A stretch of DNA of 64,000 bases from the NCBI RefSeq assembly GCF_011927765.1, contig NZ_JAATJG010000015.1:1-64000 (forward strand), written 5' to 3'. Made by a program: the position numbers and the translations under genes. The DNA is from Wenyingzhuangia aestuarii (lineage in GTDB: Bacteria > Bacteroidota > Bacteroidia > Flavobacteriales > Flavobacteriaceae). The notes under the pieces are model-generated. The model did not search any database and was not told the origin of the DNA. It was given only the letters and a program-made list of their open reading frames with translations. Of this stretch, positions 7,528 to 16,064 are shown piece after piece; the stretch's first letter is position 1, and every line of letters begins with the position of its first letter.

Positions 7528-10458
7528 TTAGGGCCTTAGGATTGTATTCCATTCGGTTAATTCAAAAGCGTTTATCCAAATCCCTTTATTACCAATTCCT
7601 TTGTAGTTTATAGTAAGTGGATTTACTCCGTCTGAGGTTAGTATAATTTCAGAAATTCCAGCAGGTTGATATTGCATATTTTTTCCTTCGGTAACTTTGG
7701 CCGTTATTTCTGTTTGGGGAGCGGCATTTTTAGAACTTACTGTAATATTTTTCTCATAAGGTAACTTATAAATACGTTGAGATTTTAATTTTTCTTTGTT
7801 AGGATCCATCAAATCAGAATTTGTTCTAGGAGCATGGTGCCAAACTTTTAATTTGTAAGTTCCTTTAGGTAGTTTGTTAAAAACCAAATTCACCCCTTTT
7901 TTGTCTATGGCAATCATACCATCAGCATAAGCAAAACCATATTTACCCACCACGTTCATTTCTCCTAACCAACGAACAATTCCTTGATCGCTTGTTTTTT
8001 GAATTTCTGCTGTAGCTCCTTTAAAAGCTTTAAAAGCATAGGTGTTTTTTTCAATAGTATCTTCTCCATTCCAAAAATTCCATCCAAATTGTGTCAGTTG
8101 GTCTGCTGCTCCTAAATCTACACGTTCCTTGGTAAAGTCGTAAATAGGTTTTGCATTTTTTAGAATTTCATTCTTCACTTTAGGGATTAAGACGGTTGAT
8201 ACTTTAGCCGATTTTAAACCTTTGGCCGTAGCTTTTAGCGTAATAGTTCCCGTTTTTTTACCAGCCTTAACTAGTACAGGAGCAACTCCGTATTCTGTAA
8301 ACATAGGATTGGCATTGATTGCTATTTTGTCTCCAATAATAGAAGCATCTTTGTTTACTGTAAATTTAATTTTGTCTTTAAAATCGGTAATTACAGTTCC
8401 ATTTTTATCAACAACAGTTGCATAAGCTACTATGATATCGTTTTCATCAGCTGTAAAGTTTCTTCCTTTGTCATCAAAAAATAGCTGAATTTTAGAAGGC
8501 TTTTCGGGAGTGATTTTAGCTGTTTCTTTTACAGTTCCATTATTAAAATAAGCTTTGGCTACCAGTTTTCCTTTTTTGTATTGAATGTTCTTAAAGTGAA
8601 AAGGAGCATGGTCTAATCCCTTATAAATAGTGTCTTTGCTAGGTTGCTGTTTTGCAATGCTTTTGTTGTTTAAAAATAATTCAACTTCTTTTGCATTGCT
8701 ATACACAGTAATTTCTTTTGTATTTGGTTTCCAATCTTCTAGAATTTTAACAAAAGGAGTTGTTTTTAGTTCGGTTTTGTACCAATCTAGTTCAGGTCTT
8801 GGTTGTCTAAAAATAGTCATCATTCCGCTTCTTGTTCTGTCTATTTTACTTTTAGACTTGGCATGTGTTGGATGAAATGTGTAGTAAGCATGGGCGGTCC
8901 AAGAAATTAACCCTAGCATTAAGGGATCTCTTTTATAAGGTCCAATAGCCTCAGCTCCATGTCTACCTTCCATAGCAAAAATAGGTTCAGATCGATCCCA
9001 AATAAATGGACCGTACAGCATATTTGCGTTGATATCTGTTAAGCCAGAAGTTTGCCAACCTGTCCAGCGTGCACCTTGAGAAGCTGTTAATCTATTAGGA
9101 TCTTCTTGTTTGATGGTGTTGTGTACTCTTGGCACATAACCTCTATGGTTTACTCCAGCACCCCACATCACAATAGAAGCGTGGTTTCTGTGATTTCTTA
9201 CCATAGTACGAGCTGTTTTTTCTAAGTTGTTCCACCATGCATCGTTCTGAGAAATGGAAATCCATGTTGGAGCTTCTTCGTAAACTAAAATTCCTAATTC
9301 GTCACAAGCTTCTATTAACGCATTGTCTTGAGGGTAGTGTGCTGTACGTAAAATATTAAATCCATATTCTTTAAACTGTAACACATCTTTGTAATGCAAA
9401 GCATTTGGTACGGCATCTCCAATATAAGGGAATTGTTGGTGTCTGTTTGCTCCAATTAATTTGATAGGTTTGTTGTTTAGGATAAATCCTCTAACAGGAT
9501 CTAATTCAAATTTTCTTAATCCAATTTTTGTTTCTACAAAATCTACTTCTTTACCATCAATGCTAATAACACTATTGACTCTGTATAAATAAGGATTGTC
9601 AATGTCCCAAAAGTGGACATTGTCTTCAATACTTCCTATTTGGTTGAATTGATATTCTTGATTCTTAAGAATTTTAGAAGCACTGTTTAAACGAAGTACC
9701 ACCAATCCTTCTTTGTTGATTAATCTGGTTTTTATGGTACAGTTTACCTCTTTGTCACTTTCGTTTTTTACAGCAGTTTTAATATCAATAGTTGCATTTT
9801 TGTTGACAACATCAATAGTAGGAGTGGTAATGTTCACCCCTGAATGAAGGGTTTCCCAGTTGAAAGTAACGTGAACATTGTTGGTTTCTACCAAATACAC
9901 ATCACGATACAAACCACTAAATTTTACATAATCAAAAGGACCTGGATCTGGAGGGATTACTTCATTTCTTCGGTTGTCTACCAATAAGGTAATTTGGTTC
10001 TCGGTTCCTTTGTTTACATAGTTTGTAATATCAAAATGGAAAGGAGTGTAGCCTCCTACAGCATGCTGTCCTACATGAGTTCCGTTTACCCATAAATCGG
10101 TAACTTGATGAGCTCCTTCAAATTCTAAAAATATTTTTTTGTTAGAATTTTGAATTGCTAAGTTTTTGCGATACCAACCTACTTGTCTGTGGAAGACCAA
10201 TTGTACTTTATCGTCCTCTAAATCATCTAATGTTAAGGAGGTTAATTTAAGTGTATGAGGGATGCTTACTGTTTCCCATTTAGAATCATCTAAGTTGGAT
10301 GTATAATTTTTTGCGTTTGGATTTCCTAGTTGGAATTTCCATTCGTTTTTTAAATTAATTTTAGTTCTATCCGTAGTTGGAAAACCATCGGGTAGATTTT
10401 GTGCTTGTAGTTGTATTCCTGTAAGAAACAGAAAAAGACTCAAAAGAAATTGTTTCAT
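7528..10458 (-). CDS. Glycoside hydrolase family 2 protein, secreted, His at the acid/base position
   Basis: This 976-residue protein has a signal peptide (LFLFLTGIQLQAQ) and the GH2 layout: a jelly-roll sugar-binding domain (about residues 30-190), an Ig-like domain, a TIM barrel (about 310-560), then Ig-like and C-terminal beta domains. The barrel holds IKLIGANRHQQFP and the GH2 signature RNHRNHASIVMWGAGVNH. In active GH2 enzymes that signature ends in NE, where Glu is the acid/base; here the residue is His438. A possible nucleophile is Glu497 in FAMEGRHG. It may be a beta-galactosidase-like enzyme with altered chemistry or a non-catalytic homologue. It stands alone between a terminator and an orphan permease, with no SusCD pair nearby. 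Confidence 0.85.
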   Translation of the reverse strand: MKQFLLSLFLFLTGIQLQAQNLPDGFPTTDRTKINLKNEWKFQLGNPNAKNYTSNLDDSKWETVSIPHTLKLTSLTLDDLEDDKVQLVFHRQVGWYRKNLAIQNSNKKIFLEFEGAHQVTDLWVNGTHVGQHAVGGYTPFHFDITNYVNKGTENQITLLVDNRRNEVIPPDPGPFDYVKFSGLYRDVYLVETNNVHVTFNWETLHSGVNITTPTIDVVNKNATIDIKTAVKNESDKEVNCTIKTRLINKEGLVVLRLNSASKILKNQEYQFNQIGSIEDNVHFWDIDNPYLYRVNSVISIDGKEVDFVETKIGLRKFELDPVRGFILNNKPIKLIGANRHQQFPYIGDAVPNALHYKDVLQFKEYGFNILRTAHYPQDNALIEACDELGILVYEEAPTWISISQNDAWWNNLEKTARTMVRNHRNHASIVMWGAGVNHRGYVPRVHNTIKQEDPNRLTASQGARWTGWQTSGLTDINANMLYGPFIWDRSEPIFAMEGRHGAEAIGPYKRDPLMLGLISWTAHAYYTFHPTHAKSKSKIDRTRSGMMTIFRQPRPELDWYKTELKTTPFVKILEDWKPNTKEITVYSNAKEVELFLNNKSIAKQQPSKDTIYKGLDHAPFHFKNIQYKKGKLVAKAYFNNGTVKETAKITPEKPSKIQLFFDDKGRNFTADENDIIVAYATVVDKNGTVITDFKDKIKFTVNKDASIIGDKIAINANPMFTEYGVAPVLVKAGKKTGTITLKATAKGLKSAKVSTVLIPKVKNEILKNAKPIYDFTKERVDLGAADQLTQFGWNFWNGEDTIEKNTYAFKAFKGATAEIQKTSDQGIVRWLGEMNVVGKYGFAYADGMIAIDKKGVNLVFNKLPKGTYKLKVWHHAPRTNSDLMDPNKEKLKSQRIYKLPYEKNITVSSKNAAPQTEITAKVTEGKNMQYQPAGISEIILTSDGVNPLTINYKGIGNKGIWINAFELTEWNTILRP

Positions 10459-10554
10459 GTTGCTGATTTAAATATCTAGCAACTAATTTAGAGCTTAAAC
10501 ATAAAAAGGAAAGCTACGTATGTTTAATAAACTATAGGATTTGGTTTTTTGGAT

Positions 10555-11604
10555 TTAATCGTTGTTTTTAACATCCCACTTGTCTCTTAAAAGGTTTCCT
10601 ATAATCATAAAAGATAAGACAAGTAATACAATAAGAGTTCCAGGAATTATGGCTAAGTAAGCCTTACCTGTTACAATATAATTGTAGTGGTTTTTAATAA
10701 TAATTCCCCAAGACGGAGTAGGAGGTTGTGCCCCTAAACCTAAAAAGCTCAATCCACTTTCTACTAAAATAGATGCAGCAAAATTAGAAGCTGAAATTAC
10801 AATAACAGGCCCTATGATATTGGGAATGATGTGTTTGATGATGATGCGTAAGTCTGACAAACCTAAGACTTTGGCAGCTTCTATGTATTGAAGATTTTTA
10901 ACACTTTTGGTTTGCCCTCTAACCACTCTGGCAACTTCTACCCACATGGTTAACCCAACGGCCACGTATATTTGCCACAAACCTTTTCCTAAGCTAACAG
11001 TAATGGCAATTACTAATAAAATGGTAGGAATGGACCAGGTAATATTAATTAACCACATAATAACACTGTCTACAAATCCACCATAATAACCCGCAATTGC
11101 ACCTAGTAGCAAACCAATAATTAAAGAAATGGTTACGGCAACTACACCAATGGAAAAGGAAATACGAGCCCCTATAATTAATCTACTTAATAAGTCTCTA
11201 CCATATTTATCTGTCCCTAACCAAAATGTTTTTTGGATTACTTTTACCTGATCGGTTTTGGCAATGGTTAAAAAATCATTTTGTAGTTGAGGTTTGTAAT
11301 GGATGCTCGTCTCAGTGATTTGATATTCTTGACTGATTGGAGTTTCTTTGATGTAAGAATTGTTTCCATTTAGAAATTTATTCCAAAGACTTTGTTTCTC
11401 TGTCATAGAAGTTTCTTGCAACATATAGGTTGTAAATCCTGGTGGTTTTGCCTGAATGGTTACATGCATTGTGTTTGCATTGGCTGTATTGTCAGGAGCT
11501 ATAAAATAGGCAAACAAGGCTATAAAACTACCAAAACATATAAAGCCAACACAAAGGTTGGCTAGTATATGTTTAGAATTCAAAAGGTTTTTTAGAAACT
11601 TCAT
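10555..11604 (-). CDS. OppC/DppC-type ABC transporter permease, orphan
   Basis: This protein of about 349 residues has one N-terminal membrane helix, then roughly 100 polar residues, then five or more helices in a binding-protein-dependent permease domain. FWLGTDKYGRDLLSRLIIG is typical of DppC/OppC proteins, and the EAAKVLGLSDLRIIIKHIIPN motif is the EAA loop that contacts the ATPase. I start at the ATG at 11604; a TTG at 11622 would overlap the Prc gene. There is no DppB-type partner, ATPase or binding protein next to it, although Bacteroidota often scatter these genes. It lies 7 bases after prc and is probably co-transcribed. The substrate is unknown, with peptides most likely. Confidence 0.83.
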   Translation of the reverse strand: MKFLKNLLNSKHILANLCVGFICFGSFIALFAYFIAPDNTANANTMHVTIQAKPPGFTTYMLQETSMTEKQSLWNKFLNGNNSYIKETPISQEYQITETSIHYKPQLQNDFLTIAKTDQVKVIQKTFWLGTDKYGRDLLSRLIIGARISFSIGVVAVTISLIIGLLLGAIAGYYGGFVDSVIMWLINITWSIPTILLVIAITVSLGKGLWQIYVAVGLTMWVEVARVVRGQTKSVKNLQYIEAAKVLGLSDLRIIIKHIIPNIIGPVIVISASNFAASILVESGLSFLGLGAQPPTPSWGIIIKNHYNYIVTGKAYLAIIPGTLIVLLVLSFMIIGNLLRDKWDVKNND

Positions 11605-11611
11605 TTCTAAG

Positions 11612-13714
11612 TTATTGAGCAACTTTTAATTGACTAAGTGCTTCTAAGGCTTCATTTACATAAATATCTTCGTGTAAATTTTTATGCCAAACTGATCTTT
11701 TGTCTTTTAAAATAGTATCTACTTGTACTAATTTACTTTCATATCCTGGCGATACGAATTTGTATGGGGAGTTGTATTTTAAAATATCTTTGTATTTCTC
11801 CGCTTCTATATTTAGTTTTTCTTGATCAGATTGAAACGTTTTTAAATTTAGCGAATAGGTTAAATGATCTTGATTTCTTTTTAGCCATTTAGCATACTCA
11901 TCAATTTTATTGAATTGTTTGTTTGTACTAATGCTATTTTGAACTTGAGAAACCACTTGAGAAAAATTGGAGTAATAATTATTATTACTATATGTTGCTT
12001 TTGCAATTTGATCCCAGTTTAAGGGAGCTTCTAATTTACTTTCTGCAATGTCTAAATAACTATATCTATCTGGCATTACAATATCAGAACTTACTCCTTT
12101 TAATTGTGTAGAACCTCCGTTAATTCTATAGAATTTTTGAATGGTTAATTTTAAAGCTCCTAAGTCTTCACTGTAATTTAAGTATTGGTTGATAGGAATT
12201 ACATTTTGTACCGTTCCTTTTCCGTAGGTTTGTTTACTACCAATAATAATGGCTCTTTTGTAATCTTGCATAGCAGCCGCTAAAATTTCTGAGGCAGATG
12301 CAGATAATTCGTTTACCATAATTACCAAAGGACCGTTCCATACAATCTTACTATCCTCATCGTTTCTAATGTCTGGTTTGTTGTTTTTGTATTTTACTTG
12401 AACCACGGGACCTTTTTCTATAAACAATCCAGCAATATCAATAGCGGTGCTTAAAGAACCCCCACCGTTATTTCTTAAATCAATAGCCAAACCTTCAATC
12501 CCATCTTTTTTAAGCTCTTCAATTTCTATACGCATATCAATAGCAGAGTTGCGTTGTTCTTGTTTGCTAAAATCAATATAGAATTTAGGTAGGTGAATAA
12601 TTCCGTATTTTTTACCGTCTTTAATGGCAATAGAAGATTTTACAAAAGTGTCTTCAAATTCAACAATGTCTCTAACAATGGCAATTTTCTTATAGGTATT
12701 GTCTACTTTTTTTACTGTTAAAACAACCGTAGTTCCTTTTTTACCTTTGATCAATTCAATAGCATCTGTTAAACGCATCCCTACAATATCTGTAGGTTCA
12801 CCTTTAGTTCCTTGTGCTACTTTTACAATATAATCTCCAACTTCTAAATCTCCTTGTTTGTAAGCAGGACCTCCAGGAATTAATTCTACAATTTTTGTAT
12901 AACCTCTTTCGTCAGATAATCTAGCACCAATTCCTTCAATAGAACCCGCCATGCTAGAGTCAAATCTCTTTTTCATGTCCGGAGCAAAATAACTTGTATG
13001 AGGATCAAACTGAGCCGTAATACAGTTTAAGAAAATAGCAAAACGATCACTTTCTGGTGTTTGGTGTTCGTAGTAAAATAAATCCTTAATATTATCTAAG
13101 GTTTTTTCTCTAGCTTTTTTCTCTAAAACGTCAAAATATTGCGCTTTGTAGTTTTTATCCTCTTTCGCTTTATCTTCTTCCTCTTTTAAGTAATCATTTA
13201 GTTTGTTTACGGTAGAAAATTTTAAATGCTTTCTCCAAATATTTCTTTGTTCCTCTTTGTTTATTGGAAATTCAGCCGTTTCTGCATCTAGGTTGATAGA
13301 TTCTTTTACAGAATAGTCAAACTTGTTTTTTAAGATGTCTTCATACAATCCTTCTGATTCTTTTAATCTTATGGCAAAGGTTTCGATAACCTCATTGTAA
13401 AAATCAAACTTTCTTCTGATGATTTGATTGTCAATATCGTGATAGTATTTTTTAAACTGAGCCACATCACTTGCTAAAAAGTAACGTTTGTATGGATCTA
13501 GATTTTCAATAAAATTCTTAAAAATACCTTCAGAAAAAGTGTCGTCAATCAATTTAGGCTCGTAATGTCCCTTTTCTAAGATAAAACGCAAAGCCTCCAT
13601 TAATACCTGATCTTTTTCAGGATTTTTGTCAGATTGATGTTCTTTAAAACTATAAAATACTGATACTCCTACAATTAAAGTAAGGATGTATAGATGCTTA
13701 ATATATTTTTTCAT
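11612..13714 (-). CDS. prc: Carboxy-terminal processing protease (Prc/Tsp family)
   Basis: This 700-residue periplasmic S41 peptidase has an N-terminal signal or anchor segment (IKHLYILTLIVGVSVFYSF), an N-terminal helical domain, a PDZ domain (about residues 240-335, GSIEGIGARLSDERGY and GGPAYKQGDLEVGDYIVKV) and an S41 protease core. The catalytic Ser lies in NELSASASEILAAAMQDY and the Lys in GSKQTYGKGTVQ. A C-terminal DUF3340-like region follows. Tsp proteases trim or degrade envelope proteins from the C-terminus. The gene is monocistronic or leads a two-gene unit with the downstream permease. Confidence 0.93.
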   Translation of the reverse strand: MKKYIKHLYILTLIVGVSVFYSFKEHQSDKNPEKDQVLMEALRFILEKGHYEPKLIDDTFSEGIFKNFIENLDPYKRYFLASDVAQFKKYYHDIDNQIIRRKFDFYNEVIETFAIRLKESEGLYEDILKNKFDYSVKESINLDAETAEFPINKEEQRNIWRKHLKFSTVNKLNDYLKEEEDKAKEDKNYKAQYFDVLEKKAREKTLDNIKDLFYYEHQTPESDRFAIFLNCITAQFDPHTSYFAPDMKKRFDSSMAGSIEGIGARLSDERGYTKIVELIPGGPAYKQGDLEVGDYIVKVAQGTKGEPTDIVGMRLTDAIELIKGKKGTTVVLTVKKVDNTYKKIAIVRDIVEFEDTFVKSSIAIKDGKKYGIIHLPKFYIDFSKQEQRNSAIDMRIEIEELKKDGIEGLAIDLRNNGGGSLSTAIDIAGLFIEKGPVVQVKYKNNKPDIRNDEDSKIVWNGPLVIMVNELSASASEILAAAMQDYKRAIIIGSKQTYGKGTVQNVIPINQYLNYSEDLGALKLTIQKFYRINGGSTQLKGVSSDIVMPDRYSYLDIAESKLEAPLNWDQIAKATYSNNNYYSNFSQVVSQVQNSISTNKQFNKIDEYAKWLKRNQDHLTYSLNLKTFQSDQEKLNIEAEKYKDILKYNSPYKFVSPGYESKLVQVDTILKDKRSVWHKNLHEDIYVNEALEALSQLKVAQ

Positions 13715-13844
13715 GAAATTATGTGTATTCGGTAATAAGAGCTACTAATTTAGTTTTTTTTGCTAGGATTAAAAACAATTAACGAGTTGATTTAAATAAT
13801 CGTTAAAGAGGGTTTATCCTTACTGTTAGCTAAATTTAATATGC

Positions 13845-13852
13845 TAAATTTG
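13845..13852 (+). promoter_or_regulatory. -7 box of the surE promoter
   Basis: TAAATTTG is an exact match to TAnnTTTG. I see no convincing TTG at the expected -33 distance. Its place just downstream of a possible ATG at 13841 argues that the true surE start is the ATG at 13871. Confidence 0.55.
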
Positions 13853-13870
13853 TTATTCAATATTCTAGAC

Positions 13871-14650
13871 ATGACAAAAAACAAGCCAAAAATTTTAGTA
13901 ACCAATGATGATGGTATTACAGCTAAAGGAATACGAATTTTAATTGCAGAAATGTGCAAGCTTGGTGATGTGTATGTGGTAGCTCCGGACAAACCACAAA
14001 GTGGTAAGGGGCATGCGATTACGATTGATGCTATTTTAGAATTAAAACCTCAAAAGGTAGATGGAGATGCGATTCAAGAAATTTCTTGTACAGGAACTCC
14101 TGCTGATTGTGTAAAATTAGCAATTAACGAAGTGTTGGATGAAAAACCAGATTTGTGTGTGTCGGGAATTAATCACGGAAGTAATTCTTCTATTAGTGTT
14201 ATTTATTCAGGAACGATGAGTGCAGCTATTGAAGCGGGTATTGAAGGGATTCCATCTATAGGATTTTCTTTGTGCGATTATTCTACCACGGCCGATTTTA
14301 GTCAAACACAACCCTATGTTTATAAAATAGCGAAAGAAGTTTTAGAAAATGGATTGCCCGATGGAGTGGTTTTAAACGTAAACTTTCCAAAAGTATCCGA
14401 AGAAAAATACAAAGGCTTTAAAGTTTGTAGACAAGCAAGAGCCAATTGGAAAGAAAAGTTTGACAAAAGAGTAAAGCCCACAGGAAAAGAATATTACTGG
14501 TTAACAGGGGTTTTTGAAAATCTAGACAAAGGAGAAGATACGGATGAATATTGGTTGGCTCAAAACTATATTTCTTTGGTACCTATTCAGTTTGATTTAA
14601 CGGCTCATCACATGATTCAGAAATTAAATACTTGGAATTTAAATGAATAA
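13871..14650 (+). CDS. surE: 5'-nucleotidase SurE
   Basis: This protein of 259 residues hydrolyses nucleoside 5'-monophosphates with divalent metal. The family motif ILVTNDDGITAKGI near the N-terminus supplies the paired Asp metal ligands, and GTPADCVKLA, SGINHGSNSS and YSGTMSAAIEA are the other conserved blocks. I start at the second ATG (MTKNKPKIL), because the longer frame begins upstream of the promoter -7 box. Its end overlaps the next small membrane gene by 8 bases, and lpxB follows, so surE, the small gene and lpxB appear to form one operon. Confidence 0.95.
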   Translation: MTKNKPKILVTNDDGITAKGIRILIAEMCKLGDVYVVAPDKPQSGKGHAITIDAILELKPQKVDGDAIQEISCTGTPADCVKLAINEVLDEKPDLCVSGINHGSNSSISVIYSGTMSAAIEAGIEGIPSIGFSLCDYSTTADFSQTQPYVYKIAKEVLENGLPDGVVLNVNFPKVSEEKYKGFKVCRQARANWKEKFDKRVKPTGKEYYWLTGVFENLDKGEDTDEYWLAQNYISLVPIQFDLTAHHMIQKLNTWNLNE

Positions 14651-14933
14651 CATTCAGAAAGATGTTTTGTTAGGAGCTTTACTAGGGCTTATTGTCTGTT
14701 TTTTAGGAACGGTCATATACATAGTCATTGTTTTGCCCATTCATTCAATTTCCGAAACGTTTGCTGTTTTAGTAAGAGAAAACTTATTAACCAAAGTAAT
14801 TACCTTAGGAGCTTTGCCCAACGGATTACTTTTTCAGTTTTTTATCAAAAAAAATCAATTGTATAAGGCAAGAGGGGTGTTAATGTCTGTAATTCTGATT
14901 GCAGTTTTTTTTATAATCTATAACCTAATTTAA
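14643..14933 (+). CDS. Small three-helix membrane protein of unknown function
   Basis: This 96-residue protein is almost entirely hydrophobic, with three predicted membrane segments (about residues 8-35, 48-66 and 73-95) and a short basic loop (KKNQLYKARG). I recognise no named family. It starts inside the end of surE (8-base overlap) and its stop directly abuts the lpxB start, so all three genes are likely translated from one message. The position next to a lipid A gene hints at an envelope role, but that is inference only. Confidence 0.7.
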   Translation: MNNIQKDVLLGALLGLIVCFLGTVIYIVIVLPIHSISETFAVLVRENLLTKVITLGALPNGLLFQFFIKKNQLYKARGVLMSVILIAVFFIIYNLI

Positions 14934-16040
14934 ATGAAATATTATTTAATAGCCGGAGAAGCTTCTGGAGATTTACACGGTGCAAACTTGATGAAAGCCT
15001 TGTTGGAAAAAGATCCAAATGCTGAGTTTCGTTTTTTTGGAGGAGACTTAATGCAACAAGTAGGAGGTACCTTGGTAAAACATTATAAGGAACTTGCTTT
15101 TATGGGGCTTTTAGAGGTGTTAAAGAATATTAGAAGCATTTTTAAAAACATCTCTTTTTGTAAAAAAGACATGTTAGGATTTCAGCCAGACATGGTTATT
15201 TTAATTGATTATCCTGGTTTTAATTTAAGAATAGCTGAATTTGCAAAACAAAACAATATTAAAGTTCATTACTATATTTCTCCTAAAATTTGGGCTTGGA
15301 AAGAAAATAGGATTCATAAAATTAAAAAGAATGTAGATCACATGCATGTGATTTTTCCTTTTGAGGTAGATTATTTTAAGAACAAACACAACTATGAAGT
15401 TAATTATGTAGGAAACCCTTTGTTTGATGAAATAGCTCAAAAAGCTCCTATTGATGAAACTGAATTTAGAAAAGAACACCATTTAGGAACCAAACCCATT
15501 ATTGCTTTATTACCGGGAAGTAGAACACAAGAAATTACTAAAATTTTAAGTGTTATGCTTACAGTGGTTGATGTTTTTAAAGAGTATCAATTTGTTATTG
15601 CAGGGGCTCCAAGTAAAGAGGAATCTTTTTATACCCCTTTTATAGGCAATTCTGATGTAAAGTTTATAGGAAATAAAACGTATGATTTGTTATCTATTTC
15701 TACAGCTGCTTTGGTAACCTCTGGAACAGCCACTTTAGAAACCGCTTTGTTTAAAGTACCTCAGGTAGTTTGTTACAAAACAAGTGGATTAACATACTTT
15801 ATTGGAAATCTTTTGGTGAAAATTGAATTTTTCTCGCTGGTAAACTTAGTCATGCAAAGAGAAGTAGTTACCGAATTGTTACAACATACGTTTACCAAAG
15901 AAACCTTAATAAGTGAGTTAAACTCTATTTTATCTGGAGAAGGAAGAGAAATTATGTTGTCTGATTATGAAGAATTACAGAAAAAACTAGGAGGAGTAGG
16001 TGCTTCTAAAAAATTAGCAGAGTGTATTTTAAATGCTTAA
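14934..16040 (+). CDS. lpxB: Lipid-A-disaccharide synthase
   Basis: This 368-residue glycosyltransferase (GT19) joins UDP-diacylglucosamine and lipid X to form the lipid A disaccharide on the inner leaflet side. Recognisable blocks are AGEASGDLHGANLM at the N-terminus, LIDYPGFNLRIA, YYISPKIWAWKENR, VGNPLFDE, LLPGSRTQEI and the C-terminal LVTSGTATLETAL. The length is usual for LpxB. It starts immediately after the small membrane gene stop, and comEC follows by 25 bases. Confidence 0.96.
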   Translation: MKYYLIAGEASGDLHGANLMKALLEKDPNAEFRFFGGDLMQQVGGTLVKHYKELAFMGLLEVLKNIRSIFKNISFCKKDMLGFQPDMVILIDYPGFNLRIAEFAKQNNIKVHYYISPKIWAWKENRIHKIKKNVDHMHVIFPFEVDYFKNKHNYEVNYVGNPLFDEIAQKAPIDETEFRKEHHLGTKPIIALLPGSRTQEITKILSVMLTVVDVFKEYQFVIAGAPSKEESFYTPFIGNSDVKFIGNKTYDLLSISTAALVTSGTATLETALFKVPQVVCYKTSGLTYFIGNLLVKIEFFSLVNLVMQREVVTELLQHTFTKETLISELNSILSGEGREIMLSDYEELQKKLGGVGASKKLAECILNA

Positions 16041-16064
16041 ATAATTTCTTAGCTTTAAGATGCT

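Noticed and set aside
10526-10545. A 17-base word (ATAAACTATAGGATTTG) near 10527 that recurs at about 50636
   Set aside because: One repeat of this length is plausible by chance in A/T-rich sequence of this size, and the contexts are otherwise unrelated.
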